DNA of 64,000 nt from Microvirga sp052114605 (GTDB lineage Bacteria; Pseudomonadota; Alphaproteobacteria; Rhizobiales; Beijerinckiaceae): assembly GCF_052114605.1 (NCBI RefSeq), contig NZ_JBFRFB010000001.1, positions 310,001-374,000 on the forward strand, in the 5' to 3' direction. The stretch's first letter is position 1. Each line of letters begins with the position of its first letter. A program made the position numbers and the translations under genes. This document shows, piece after piece, positions 9,598-18,770 of this stretch. Below the pieces are notes generated by a model. That model did no database searches, was not told the DNA's origin, and saw only the letters and a program-made list of their open reading frames with translations.

Positions 9598-9630
9598 GAA
9601 AAAAGTGAGGGCGCCCTGAAGGCGCCCTCC
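9598..9630 (-). terminator. bamA terminator or lpxD attenuator
   Basis: On the minus strand, five bases after the bamA stop, a 9-bp GC-rich stem (9629-9621 with 9615-9607) is followed by AC and six T residues and then at once by the lpxD ATG. It has full intrinsic-terminator form inside what should be a co-transcribed pair. Confidence 0.8.
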
Positions 9631-9634
9631 CCGA

Positions 9635-12040
9635 TTAGAAGCGCGTACCACCCGAGAAGCGGAAGGCCTGGGTGCGGTCGGCGCCGACCTTCACGCCGTC
9701 GCCGCGATCCACACCCTCTTCCTTGGAAAGAGCGATAGCGTAATCGAAGCGGATCGGACCGAGCGGCGATGTCCACAGGATGGACGCACCGACCGACGAA
9801 CGGATCTTATGGCTGTCCAGAACGTCCACGCATTCCTGCGTGGTGGTCTGGTTCACGCTGCGAGTGCAGGCGCCCGTCAGCGGGTTGTAGCCCGTGATGA
9901 TCGAGTTGCCGTTCACGTCGAAGCGGGTCGGACCCTCGTAGCCGAACAGCGTACCGGCATCTGCGAAGACGGCGCCCTTCAGGCCAAGATCGCGCGGCAG
10001 GCCGAAGATCGGGAACTGCACTTCGAGCGATCCGCCGAAATAGGTGGTGCCGCCGAGGGCGTTGGCATTCGAGTCGAGGCTCGAAATGTCACGCGGGCCG
10101 ATGCCGTTGGTAGCGAAGCCGCGCACAAGGGACGGGCCCATGAAGAACTGGTCGACGATACGCAGAGTTCCGCCTTCGCCGAGGCCCTGGTTGTTCTCGC
10201 CGAAGCCCTGGATGTGACCACCCTGAACGCGGGCGATACCGACGACGTCCTCGATGATCTCGTAGTAGTAACGAGCGTCACCCGTGGCGCGGAAGTAGCG
10301 CGAGTCGCCGCCGAGGCCTGCAACGTCCGTCTTTACCTCACCGTAGAAGCCGCTACGCGGCTCGCGAGTGCTGTCGAGGGAGTTGTAGTTGAAGGTCAAG
10401 CCGGCCAACGAGGTCAGCGTGTCACCTTCCGAGCCCTTAATCGCCAGAGAGGCTTCACCGTTGCCTTCGCAGAACAGGCGGTTCGGCGTGCCGTCCGCAT
10501 TCAGCTGGGTATAGCCGGCAATCGGGATCGAGCAGTCGTTATAGGGCTGCTTTTCATCGTTCGGGATGTCTAGCTGCTGCTGGTAGAGCGAGTAGCGGGC
10601 CGTGATCGAGAATTCTTCCGTGAACGGCAGGCCGAGGCGGAGCTGACCACCCGTCATGCGGTTCTCGTAGCGCGAGTAGCGCGTCTGGTCGCTGAACTTC
10701 GAGAACAGGTCGATACCGGCCGCCATGCGGTAGCCGAGGAAGTAAGGCTCCGTGAAGGAGAAGTCGACACCGTTCGAGCGCTGGCCGAGCTGGCCTGCGA
10801 GGCGGACGAACTGGCCACGGCCGAGGAAGTTGGATTCGGTGACCGAGACTTCACCGATGAAGCCGTCGGACGTCGAGTAACCGCCCGAGACCGAGAAGGC
10901 GCCGGTGGACTGATCTTCCACATCCACGTTCACGACCACGCGGTCGGCCGAGGAACCCGGCTCGTTGGAGATACGGACGCGCTTGAAATACCCGAGGTTG
11001 TTCAGGCGGCGCTCGGCACGATCGACGAACACCTGATTGTAGGCATCGCCCTCACCCAGGTCGAACTCGCGGCGGATGACGTAGTCGCGGGTACGGGTGT
11101 TGCCGCGAACGTTGATACGCTCGATGTAGATACGCGGACCTTCCTCGACAACGTAGCCGAGATTGATCGTGCGGGACGCGGGATCGCGGGTACCGATGGG
11201 GCGAACCTGCGCGAAAGCATTGCCGGTGCGAACTACATCGGTGGTCATCACCTGAACCGACTTCTGCACGGCGTCGGCGTTGTAGACCTGCCCGGTGGAG
11301 GTCGAGAGATCGCTGCGAAGCGCCTCGGCATCGACCGTGGGGATGCGGGAATCGACGGTGACATTGCCGATCCGGTACTGCTCACCCTCTTCGACGGAGA
11401 TCGTCACGACATAGCCGCCGGCATTCGCGTCGAACTGCACGTCGGTGGAAACGACGCGGAAGTCGGCATAGCCGTTCTTCAGGTAGTAACGGCGAATGAG
11501 TTCGAGATCGTTGGCGATCCGGTCCGGATCATAGACGTCCGTGCTCTTGAAAAAGCTCAGAAGGTTGGTCTCGGTGGTCTGCATGATGCCACGCAGACGA
11601 CCGGACGAAACCTGATTGTTGCCGACGAAGCGGATTTCCTTCACGCCCGTCTTGTCGCCCTCGACGATGGTGTACACCACGTCGACGCGGCCATTCGGCA
11701 GGTCGACGATACGCGGCGTCACCTGGGCAAGACCACGGCCGGAGCGGCTGTAGATGCTCAGAATGCGCTGAACGTCGGCGTCGATCGTGGCCTGATTGAC
11801 CGGAGTGCGGGCCCGAGCCTGCAACTCACCTTCGATCAGAGCCTTCTCAACCTTGCTGTTACCTTCGATGGCAACGCGGTTGATGATCGGCCCCTGAGCC
11901 ACCGAGGCACGGCGGCTGGATTGGGGAGCGCCTTGAGCGAAAGCGCCTTCAGCAGCGGTCAAACCAGCCATGAGAGCACTCATGGCGATCACTGCAGTGG
12001 CGGCCGGCTTCTTCCGGCGTGGCGTGGTCGTCGACATCAT
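9635..12040 (-). CDS. bamA: outer membrane protein assembly factor BamA
   Basis: BamA (801 aa) is the Omp85 insertase that folds beta-barrel proteins into the outer membrane. A signal peptide (about residues 1-33, ending AFAQ) precedes five POTRA domains (about 45-375), then a 16-strand barrel. The barrel carries the conserved VRGF motif near residue 637 and a C-terminal aromatic residue (FSGGTRF). Three consecutive starts (TTG ATG ATG) occur; the first ATG at 12040 is chosen. It lies between rseP and the lpx genes, the usual alphaproteobacterial order. A terminator follows directly. Confidence 0.96.
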   Translation of the reverse strand: MMSTTTPRRKKPAATAVIAMSALMAGLTAAEGAFAQGAPQSSRRASVAQGPIINRVAIEGNSKVEKALIEGELQARARTPVNQATIDADVQRILSIYSRSGRGLAQVTPRIVDLPNGRVDVVYTIVEGDKTGVKEIRFVGNNQVSSGRLRGIMQTTETNLLSFFKSTDVYDPDRIANDLELIRRYYLKNGYADFRVVSTDVQFDANAGGYVVTISVEEGEQYRIGNVTVDSRIPTVDAEALRSDLSTSTGQVYNADAVQKSVQVMTTDVVRTGNAFAQVRPIGTRDPASRTINLGYVVEEGPRIYIERINVRGNTRTRDYVIRREFDLGEGDAYNQVFVDRAERRLNNLGYFKRVRISNEPGSSADRVVVNVDVEDQSTGAFSVSGGYSTSDGFIGEVSVTESNFLGRGQFVRLAGQLGQRSNGVDFSFTEPYFLGYRMAAGIDLFSKFSDQTRYSRYENRMTGGQLRLGLPFTEEFSITARYSLYQQQLDIPNDEKQPYNDCSIPIAGYTQLNADGTPNRLFCEGNGEASLAIKGSEGDTLTSLAGLTFNYNSLDSTREPRSGFYGEVKTDVAGLGGDSRYFRATGDARYYYEIIEDVVGIARVQGGHIQGFGENNQGLGEGGTLRIVDQFFMGPSLVRGFATNGIGPRDISSLDSNANALGGTTYFGGSLEVQFPIFGLPRDLGLKGAVFADAGTLFGYEGPTRFDVNGNSIITGYNPLTGACTRSVNQTTTQECVDVLDSHKIRSSVGASILWTSPLGPIRFDYAIALSKEEGVDRGDGVKVGADRTQAFRFSGGTRF

Positions 12041-12252
12041 CAACTGGCCCGTTTCTTTTATACTTCGTCCAATGCGAGGGTCCTCCCCGCCGGTTGAGAC
12101 AGAGGTCCCAACCTATCGGTGCTGTCCCGCTTGTACAAACTTTCACCGTCATTGCAAACGGCACATACAAACACAGTAGCAATTTTTACCCGGCGTGGCG
12201 TCCGTGTCACGTTCCATGGGGAAGAAATCTCGTGACAAGGTGAACGACGTCT

Positions 12253-13395
12253 TCACCCAAACGAGCGGGCGAGATCGCTCCAGGTCGCCAGGATCATCAA
12301 CATTCCTACCAGAACAAAGCCGATGCGAAACCCAATTTCTTGGGCTTTTTCACTCAGTGGACGTCCGCGCACAGCTTCGATGGCATAGAAAAGAAGATGT
12401 CCGCCATCCAAGAGAGGAATCGGAAAAAGATTAATGAGTCCAATGGATACGGACATGAAGCCGATGAGATTTACGAGGCTGTAGACCCCTCCGACCTCGA
12501 AGGCAGTCCCCGCAATTCGAGCAATCCCCACCGGTCCGGAGAGCTGGTCGATGGATTCCCGTCCCAGGACGAGCCTGCGCAGGAAGTTCATGGTCCGGTC
12601 CACCTGGCTCCAGGTGTCATAGGCGCCAGCCTGGAGAGCTTCCAAAGGCGTGTATGAAATCCGCTTGATGGCCGATTTTTCCTGTGGAGCCTTGACGCCG
12701 AGCAGGCCGATGCGCTGCTTTCCGAAGGGTGTCTCCCGCTCCTCGACGGCAGGAATCGCCGTCAGGTTGACGTTCTCGCCATGGCGCTCAACCACAAAGT
12801 TCAGCGTTTCACCGGAACTGGAGCTGACGATGACCTGCATGTCCCCGAAAGTATCGATCCGCCGTCCGTCGATGAAGCGGATCACATCCTGCGGCAAGAA
12901 CCCGGCCTTCTCGGCGGCACTGCCCGGCAGGACGGATTCGATCACCGGCTCCAGCACCGCGCGGCCGCTGAAATAGTTGAACCCCGCGAAGATCGCGATG
13001 GCGAGGATGAAATTGGCAATCGGCCCCGCCGCGACGATGGCCGCGCGCTTCGCGACATTCTGATGGGGAAAACTGATCGACCTCTGCTCTGCGGGCATCC
13101 GATCCAGCTGATCCTGATCGGGAACGCTCGCGGCATTGAGGTCACCGACGAACTTCACGTAGCCGCCGAGGGGAATCGCTGAGATCTTCCAGCGAGTGCC
13201 ATGCTTGTCGGTCCAGCCGTAGATCTCCCGTCCGAATCCGATGGAGAAGGCGGTCACGCCCACGCCGCAGCGGCGACCGACCCAGTAATGTCCGTACTCG
13301 TGGATGAAGACGACGACTGTCAGCACCACGAGGAAGGAAATCAACGTCAGGAACAGGGAGCCTGTCGCGCCGCTGAGTGTCGAAAGCCATTCCAT
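12253..13395 (-). CDS. rseP: RIP metalloprotease RseP (site-2 protease)
   Basis: RseP (380 aa) is an inner-membrane zinc protease that cuts transmembrane anchors, for example anti-sigma factors in envelope stress, and clears signal peptides. The zinc motif HEYGH is at residues 32-36 in the first membrane helix. One periplasmic PDZ region follows (around GSAAEKAGFLPQDVI), and the C-terminal LLDGGHLL supplies the third ligand. The ATG at 13395 is preceded by AAGG; a GTG sits one codon upstream. Tight between dxr and bamA (28-bp gap to dxr). Confidence 0.94.
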   Translation of the reverse strand: MEWLSTLSGATGSLFLTLISFLVVLTVVVFIHEYGHYWVGRRCGVGVTAFSIGFGREIYGWTDKHGTRWKISAIPLGGYVKFVGDLNAASVPDQDQLDRMPAEQRSISFPHQNVAKRAAIVAAGPIANFILAIAIFAGFNYFSGRAVLEPVIESVLPGSAAEKAGFLPQDVIRFIDGRRIDTFGDMQVIVSSSSGETLNFVVERHGENVNLTAIPAVEERETPFGKQRIGLLGVKAPQEKSAIKRISYTPLEALQAGAYDTWSQVDRTMNFLRRLVLGRESIDQLSGPVGIARIAGTAFEVGGVYSLVNLIGFMSVSIGLINLFPIPLLDGGHLLFYAIEAVRGRPLSEKAQEIGFRIGFVLVGMLMILATWSDLARSFG

Positions 13396-13426
13396 CACAT
13401 CACCTTTCGCGCCCGATCAGGGCACA

Positions 13427-14593
13427 TCAATTCCGCATCGCAGGGACAAGCTGACGCGCCAAGGTGCGAGCCTCGTCATCGATGGACAAGGCCTCGGCAA
13501 CCGTCGCAGGTGCTCCCACGGTTCCCGAGAAAGTTGAGCAAACGCGCTCAACCATCTCTGAAATATCATAAAATCCGATCCGGCCTGCCATATACGCCTC
13601 GACGGCGATCTCATTGGCTGCATTCAGGATTGTCGGCATCGCTCCTCCGGTCTTGAGCGCGGCCTTGGCCAGAGACAGGCATGGAAACCTGGTCTCATCC
13701 GGCTTTTCGAAGGTTAAGCGGCCAATCGCGGCAAGATCGAGACGAGGCAGGCCCATGAATAGCCGCGCGTCATTCCGCAGCGCATTGGCAATCGGCACCT
13801 TCATGTCCGGCAGGGCGAGGCCTGCGGTCACTGCGCCGTCGCTCCACTGCACGAGGCCATGAACGATGGCTTCCGGATGCACAAGCACATCGAGTCGCTC
13901 GGCGCCAAGGCCGAACAGATGATGAGCCTCAATCAGCTCGAGCCCTTTATTCATGAGCGTGGCCGAGTCGATGTTGATCTTCGAGCCCATGGACCAGATC
14001 GGGTGGGCCGAGGCCTCCTTGGCGTTGGCTTTGGCGATCCGCTCGCGCTCCCAGGTGCGGAATGGGCCGCCGCTGGCAGTAATCACCGCCTTTTCCACAT
14101 CCCGGTTGAGGCCGGCAGCGAGAGCGTGATCGAGCGCATTGTGCTCGGAATCCACAGGCATGATCTCGACGCCGAGGTGGCGCGCATCGGCCATGAAAGC
14201 GGCACCGGCGCAGACGAGGCTCTCCTTGTTGGCGAGCGCGATGCGCTTGGCGGAGCGCAACGCCGCATGGGTTGGCTCCAGACCGGCGGTCCCGCTGATG
14301 GCGGCGAGCACGATATCGACCGGGCGGGCCGCAGCTTCGAGCACTGCCGTATGGCCCGCTCCAGCTTCGATGCCCGAACCGGCAAGCGCATCCTTCAGGG
14401 CAGCCGACCCGCTTTCATCGGCAAGTGCCGCGAAGCGGGCACCGAGGCGCTTCGCCATCACAGCCAGGGCCTCGGCATTGCGTCCCCCGACCACCGCCTC
14501 GACGCGGAACTCGTCTCTCTGGGCAAGAACCACATCGGCCGTGGAGCCGCCAATCGAGCCGGTGGCACCGAGAATCGTAAGAGAACGCGCCAT
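13427..14593 (-). CDS. dxr: 1-deoxy-D-xylulose 5-phosphate reductoisomerase
   Basis: Dxr (388 aa) converts DXP to MEP with NADPH, the committed step of the MEP isoprenoid pathway. The N-terminal Rossmann motif LGATGSIGGST, the metal-site segment MPVDSEHNA, the SGGPFR motif and the WSMGSKINIDSATLMNKG segment are all visible. It starts with ATG six bases after cdsA. Its isoprenoid output feeds UppS, encoded two genes upstream in the same cluster. Confidence 0.97.
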   Translation of the reverse strand: MARSLTILGATGSIGGSTADVVLAQRDEFRVEAVVGGRNAEALAVMAKRLGARFAALADESGSAALKDALAGSGIEAGAGHTAVLEAAARPVDIVLAAISGTAGLEPTHAALRSAKRIALANKESLVCAGAAFMADARHLGVEIMPVDSEHNALDHALAAGLNRDVEKAVITASGGPFRTWERERIAKANAKEASAHPIWSMGSKINIDSATLMNKGLELIEAHHLFGLGAERLDVLVHPEAIVHGLVQWSDGAVTAGLALPDMKVPIANALRNDARLFMGLPRLDLAAIGRLTFEKPDETRFPCLSLAKAALKTGGAMPTILNAANEIAVEAYMAGRIGFYDISEMVERVCSTFSGTVGAPATVAEALSIDDEARTLARQLVPAMRN

Positions 14594-14599
14594 GAAGAG

Positions 14600-15457
14600 T
14601 TATGCAGCTCCGTAGCCAGCGAGAAGAACGAGACCGACGATGAGGCAGACAGCCCAAAAGCCGTCGAGGCGATCCATCACGCCACCATGCCCAGGTATGA
14701 GATGGCTCGAATCCTTCACATCGCAATGGCGCTTGAGGGCGGATTCGCCCAAATCACCGAGTTGGCTGGCAATCGATGCGACGATGGACAGCGCGATGGT
14801 ACCCCCAAGGCCGAAGCTGTGATCGATACCGAGCCTGCGGCCGATGAGAGCGACAAGACAGCCGGCAATGACAGCGGCAAGGACACCGCCCAGAAAACCG
14901 GACCAGGTCTTCTTGGGGCTGACAGCCGGCCACAACTTCGGCCCGCCAAGGGCGCGGCCGGTGAAATAGGCCGCGATATCCGTGGCCCAGACCACGGCGA
15001 ACATCCAGATCAGGCCGAGAATGCCGAGCTCGGGCGTGGCCCGTACCAGCGGTGGCACGAGGACGATGATGGCCGCATAGGCGAAAGCGGCAGCCGACCA
15101 CAGCTTCTCCCGCGATCCCCGGGTCAGAAGCGCCCCGGCGACCAGGGCGATGAGAGCGACAGCCGCTGAGTCCATGAAGCTCCCATTGAGAAGGAACAGC
15201 ACGGTCAGCGCCAGAAGTCCGAGACCATAGATCGCCTGCACCGGGCGGCGGGGCTCGCTGCGGACCATATCGGTCCACTCGACCATCATCGCGATACCGG
15301 CAGCGAGCCAGAACAGGGCAAAGGGCCAGCCGCCCCAGTAGGCAGCAAGCAGCGCCAATACGACCATGACGATGGCGGAGGCGACGCGGGTCTTCAGTTC
15401 GCTAGGCGTGCTTTTGCGGATTTCCGGCGTCAGGGCCGAGCCTTCGTCGGATGCCAT
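14600..15457 (-). CDS. cdsA: phosphatidate cytidylyltransferase
   Basis: CdsA (285 aa) makes CDP-diacylglycerol from phosphatidate and CTP at the inner membrane. It is a polytopic hydrophobic protein ending in the CDS signature: SALKRHCDVKD followed by LIPGHGGVMDRLDG, holding the metal-binding Asp residues. The ATG at 15457 comes one base after the uppS stop. It supplies phospholipids for the same envelope programme as its neighbours. Confidence 0.95.
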   Translation of the reverse strand: MASDEGSALTPEIRKSTPSELKTRVASAIVMVVLALLAAYWGGWPFALFWLAAGIAMMVEWTDMVRSEPRRPVQAIYGLGLLALTVLFLLNGSFMDSAAVALIALVAGALLTRGSREKLWSAAAFAYAAIIVLVPPLVRATPELGILGLIWMFAVVWATDIAAYFTGRALGGPKLWPAVSPKKTWSGFLGGVLAAVIAGCLVALIGRRLGIDHSFGLGGTIALSIVASIASQLGDLGESALKRHCDVKDSSHLIPGHGGVMDRLDGFWAVCLIVGLVLLAGYGAA

Positions 15458-15458
15458 C

Positions 15459-16226
15459 TCAGCTGGCCTTGGCGCTCAGGCCGCCGAAGCGCCGATCGCG
15501 GCGGCAATACTCGTCGATGGCAGCCTTGAAGATCGCCTCGTCGAAATCGGGCCAGTAATCGGGCAGGAAGACGAATTCGGAATAGGCGGTCTGCCAGGTG
15601 AGAAAATTCGATACCCGCTGCTCGCCGGATGTGCGGATGACGAGGTCGGGATCGGGAATGTCGTGCGTGTCGAGAGCAGCGCTAAGGACGTCCATGTCGA
15701 TGGAAGCGGGATCGAGCGTCCCCGCCTTGACCCTCTCGGCCAGGGCGCGCACCGCGTTCACGATCTCCTGACGACCACCGTAATTGAAGGCGATCACCAG
15801 GGTCAGGCCCGTATTGCCCCGCGTCAACTGTTCGGATTCCTCCAGCAGGACGCGGATATCGGCGGGGAGGCCCTGGCGCTCGCCGATGATGCGGACGCGG
15901 ATGTTGTTGGCGTGCAGTTCCGCGAGGTCGTGGCGGACGAAACGCTTGAGGAGGCCCATGAGGAAAGACACTTCCTCGGCGGGGCGGCGCCAGTTCTCGG
16001 CGGAAAAACTGTAGACGGTAAGGTAGCGGATTCCGAGGTCACCCGCCGCGCGCACGGCTCGGCGGATCGCCTCGATGCCCTTCCGGTGCCCTTCGAACCG
16101 GGGCAGACCTCTCTGAGCGGCCCAGCGGCCGTTGCCATCCATGATGATGGCCACATGCACCGGACCGCCCTCACCCATCTGCGGATGGGCGAGGATGGGG
16201 GCAGACCGTTTGGCTTCGCCGCTCAT
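15459..16226 (-). CDS. uppS: undecaprenyl diphosphate synthase
   Basis: UppS (255 aa from this start) condenses eight IPP onto FPP to give the C55 carrier for peptidoglycan and O-antigen. The cis-prenyltransferase signature IIMDGNGRWA is at residues 27-36 with catalytic D30. The C-terminal block IRTSGEQRVSNFLTWQ is also present. A TTG six codons further upstream (16244) is possible, but the ATG at 16226 has GGGA eight bases before it. It lies between frr and cdsA. Confidence 0.95.
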   Translation of the reverse strand: MSGEAKRSAPILAHPQMGEGGPVHVAIIMDGNGRWAAQRGLPRFEGHRKGIEAIRRAVRAAGDLGIRYLTVYSFSAENWRRPAEEVSFLMGLLKRFVRHDLAELHANNIRVRIIGERQGLPADIRVLLEESEQLTRGNTGLTLVIAFNYGGRQEIVNAVRALAERVKAGTLDPASIDMDVLSAALDTHDIPDPDLVIRTSGEQRVSNFLTWQTAYSEFVFLPDYWPDFDEAIFKAAIDEYCRRDRRFGGLSAKAS

Positions 16227-16249
16227 GATCGAATTCCCATGCAAGTCGC

Positions 16250-16810
16250 TCAGACTTGCATGATTTCCTTTTCCTTGGCCACCAGCAGCTGCTCGATTTC
16301 CGCCACGAACTGGTCGGTTGCCTTCTGCACCTGGTCGCCGTCGCGCTTGGCGTCGTCCTCGCTGATGGCGGAGTCCTTTTCCAGCTTCTTGAGCAGGTCC
16401 AGGCCGTCGCGGCGCACGTGGCGGACGGCGATGCGCGCCTCTTCGGCGTATTTATGCGCGACCTTCACCATTTCCTTGCGGCGCTGCTCGTTCATCTCGG
16501 GGATGCGCAGGCGGATGACCTGGCCTTCGGTCTGCGGGTTGAGGCCGAGATCCGACTCGCGGATCGCCTTTTCCACGGCAGCCACCATGCCGCGATCCCA
16601 CACCTGCACGCTGAGCAGGCGCGGCTCCGGCACGTTGACGGTCGCCACCTGGGAGATCGACATCATGGAGCCATAGGCATCGATCTGGAGCGGATCGAGC
16701 AGGCTCGGCGAGGCACGGCCCGTGCGCAGGCTGCCCAGGTCGTGTTTGAAGGAGTTGATGGCGCCCTGCATGCGGCGCTTCACATCTGCGAGGTCAAAGG
16801 TCGTGGCCAT
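16250..16810 (-). CDS. frr: ribosome recycling factor
   Basis: RRF (186 aa, the standard length) splits post-termination ribosomes together with EF-G. Signatures include the GRASPSLLDPLQIDAYG stretch near residue 35 and the RIPEMNEQRRKEMVK region near residue 115. The ATG at 16810 is unambiguous. It lies 59 bp after pyrH in the widespread rpsB-tsf-pyrH-frr order. Confidence 0.97.
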   Translation of the reverse strand: MATTFDLADVKRRMQGAINSFKHDLGSLRTGRASPSLLDPLQIDAYGSMMSISQVATVNVPEPRLLSVQVWDRGMVAAVEKAIRESDLGLNPQTEGQVIRLRIPEMNEQRRKEMVKVAHKYAEEARIAVRHVRRDGLDLLKKLEKDSAISEDDAKRDGDQVQKATDQFVAEIEQLLVAKEKEIMQV

Positions 16811-16869
16811 AAGATCTTTTCCTTACGCGAACAATTTCAAAACGGGCTTACGCTTCCCACGGTTCGGCA

Positions 16870-17583
16870 TCAAGGGGCCACAATGGTCGAGGGCACATTT
16901 CCCAGAAGAAGATCGGTCACAGAGCTGGGAGCATGGACCGAGCCGACGATGATCGAGAGCTTACTCTCGCGGGCTAGCGCAAAAGCCGCCGTATCCATGA
17001 CCTTCAGGTCCTTGGCGATGGCCTCGTCATGGGTCAGGCGGTCGAAGCGGACGGCGCTCGGGTCCTTCTTGGGATCGGCGGAATAGACGCCGTCCACCTG
17101 GGTGGCCTTCAAAACCGCATCGCATTTGAGCTCGGCGGCGCGCAGCACGGCGGCGGTGTCGGTGGTGAAGAACGGGTTGCCGGTGCCGCCCGCAAGCACC
17201 ACCACCTGGCCCTTGTCCAGATGGTGCAGGGCCGGCTGGCGAGCGTAGGTTTCGCAGATTGTCGGCATGGAAACCGCCGACATGGTGCGGGCCGGCACGC
17301 CTGCTGCGTTCAGGGCCGTCTCGATGGCGAGCGAGTTCATGACCGTGCCGAGCATGCCCATGGAATCGGCGGTGGGGCGATCGATCCAGCCGGCTGCGCT
17401 CATGCGTGCGCCGCGGATAATGTTGCCGCCGCCGATCACGACGGCGATCTCGAACCCAGCCTTGGTGGCGCGTGCGAGATCACGGGACAGGCGGGAAAGA
17501 ACTTCGGAATCCAGCCAGTAGCCGTCGGGAGCCATCAAGGCTTCTCCCGAGAGCTTCACTAGAACGCGCCGGAATTGTGCCAC
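16870..17583 (-). CDS. pyrH: uridylate kinase
   Basis: PyrH (237 aa) phosphorylates UMP to UDP, using the amino-acid-kinase fold. The N-terminal VLVKLSGEAL and GGGNIIRGA nucleotide-binding motifs are present, as is the GTGNPFFTTDTAA motif. The start is GTG at 17583, backed by AAGGAG seven bases upstream. It lies about 150 bp after tsf, from which it is separated by a terminator, so it probably also has its own promoter. Confidence 0.97.
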   Translation of the reverse strand: MAQFRRVLVKLSGEALMAPDGYWLDSEVLSRLSRDLARATKAGFEIAVVIGGGNIIRGARMSAAGWIDRPTADSMGMLGTVMNSLAIETALNAAGVPARTMSAVSMPTICETYARQPALHHLDKGQVVVLAGGTGNPFFTTDTAAVLRAAELKCDAVLKATQVDGVYSADPKKDPSAVRFDRLTHDEAIAKDLKVMDTAAFALARESKLSIIVGSVHAPSSVTDLLLGNVPSTIVAP

Positions 17584-17694
17584 TGTCTGACTCCTTGTTT
17601 TTTGTTCGCCTGAAAATCACTTGCCGGAAGGCCCGGCTCGCAACCTCTTTCAAGATAAGGCCGGAAAGTTTGCCGGATTTATAGCCTTCTCATG

Positions 17695-17722
17695 AAAACG
17701 GCGGCTGAGAAGCCGCCGTTTT
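17695..17722 (-). terminator. intrinsic terminator after tsf
   Basis: A 12-bp perfect stem (17695-17706 with 17711-17722) with a four-base loop; the minus strand reads A4, GC stem, T4. It lies 11 bp past the tsf stop. Confidence 0.8.
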
Positions 17723-17733
17723 GCCGAAAGATG

Positions 17734-18666
17734 TTAGGCCTTTTTGAGCCCGGCCTGGGCGGCCACTTCGGCCGCGAAGTCCGGGGCCTCTTCCTTCTCG
17801 ATGCCCTCGCCGAGAGCATAGCGAACGAAGCCCTTCAGGGTGACCGGCTTGCCGGCCTTGGACTCGGCTTCCTTGAGCACCTGAGAGATGGTCTTGGAAG
17901 AATCGTGCACGAAGGGCTGCTCGAGGAGCGTGACTTCCTTGAAGTAGCTCTTCAGGCCGCTCTCGACGATCTTCTGCATGACATTGTCCGGCTTGCCGGC
18001 GTTCTTGTCGCGCAGGATGGCGCTTTCGCGCTCGATCGTGGCGGCATCGACGCCCGACGCGTCCAGAGCGACCGGGTTCGTCGCGGCGACGTGCATGGCG
18101 ATCTGACGGCCCAGCGTGCCGAGAACGGTCACGTCACCCTCGGATTCGAGAGCCACGAGCACGCCGATCTTGCCGAGGCCTTCGGTCACGGCGTTGTGGA
18201 CGTAGGTCGAGATCACGCCCTTCGAGACTTCGAGCTTGGCGATGCGGCGCAGGGTCATGTTCTCGCCGATGGTGGCGATGAGCTCCTGCAGGCGGTCCTT
18301 GATGGTCGTCGATGAGCCGGGGAACGTGGCGGCTTCGAGCGACTGGATGGTGCCGTTGCCGTTCAGGCCGATCTTGGCGGCTTCGCGAACGAAGGCCTGG
18401 AACTGATCGTTACGGGCAACGAAGTCCGTCTCCGAGTTGACCTCGAGGATCGTGGCGGTGTGACCGGAAGACTCGACGGCGACAAGGCCCTCGGCGGCAA
18501 CGCGGCCAGCCTTCTTGGCGGCCTTGGAGAGGCCCTTCTTGCGCAGCCAGTCGACGGCGGCTTCCATATCGCCGTTGGTCTCGGCGAGAGCGGCCTTACA
18601 GTCCATCATGCCGGCGCTGGTCGTCTCGCGCAGCTCCTTCACCATTGCAGCGGTGATATTCGCCAT
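17734..18666 (-). CDS. tsf: elongation factor Ts
   Basis: EF-Ts (310 aa) recycles EF-Tu-GDP. An N-terminal UBA-like domain (residues 1-55, with ETTSAGMMDCKAAL) is followed by the SETDFVARN motif, the core EF-Tu-contact site, and two dimerisation repeats. The ATG at 18666 has AAAGGA upstream. It follows rpsB by about 100 bp with a hairpin between them, the normal arrangement for differential expression of S2 and EF-Ts. Confidence 0.97.
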   Translation of the reverse strand: MANITAAMVKELRETTSAGMMDCKAALAETNGDMEAAVDWLRKKGLSKAAKKAGRVAAEGLVAVESSGHTATILEVNSETDFVARNDQFQAFVREAAKIGLNGNGTIQSLEAATFPGSSTTIKDRLQELIATIGENMTLRRIAKLEVSKGVISTYVHNAVTEGLGKIGVLVALESEGDVTVLGTLGRQIAMHVAATNPVALDASGVDAATIERESAILRDKNAGKPDNVMQKIVESGLKSYFKEVTLLEQPFVHDSSKTISQVLKEAESKAGKPVTLKGFVRYALGEGIEKEEAPDFAAEVAAQAGLKKA

Positions 18667-18702
18667 GGCTTATCCTTTCACGGGTTCATGCATACATAGA
18701 GG

Positions 18703-18731
18703 GAGCCCGGCGCTCGTGGAACGCCGGGCTC
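18703..18731 (-). other. rpsB-tsf intergenic stem-loop
   Basis: A 10-bp GC-rich stem (18703-18712 with 18722-18731) with a 9-base loop but no T-tract. It probably acts as an mRNA processing or stabilising element or a partial attenuator between rpsB and tsf. Confidence 0.6.
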
Positions 18732-18770
18732 AATCATTCGTTCGAGCTGCTTCACGCAGCATCGAGAGAT

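Noticed and set aside
16227..16244. TTG start six codons upstream of uppS
   Set aside because: The ATG at 16226 has a better ribosome site and family-like N-terminus.
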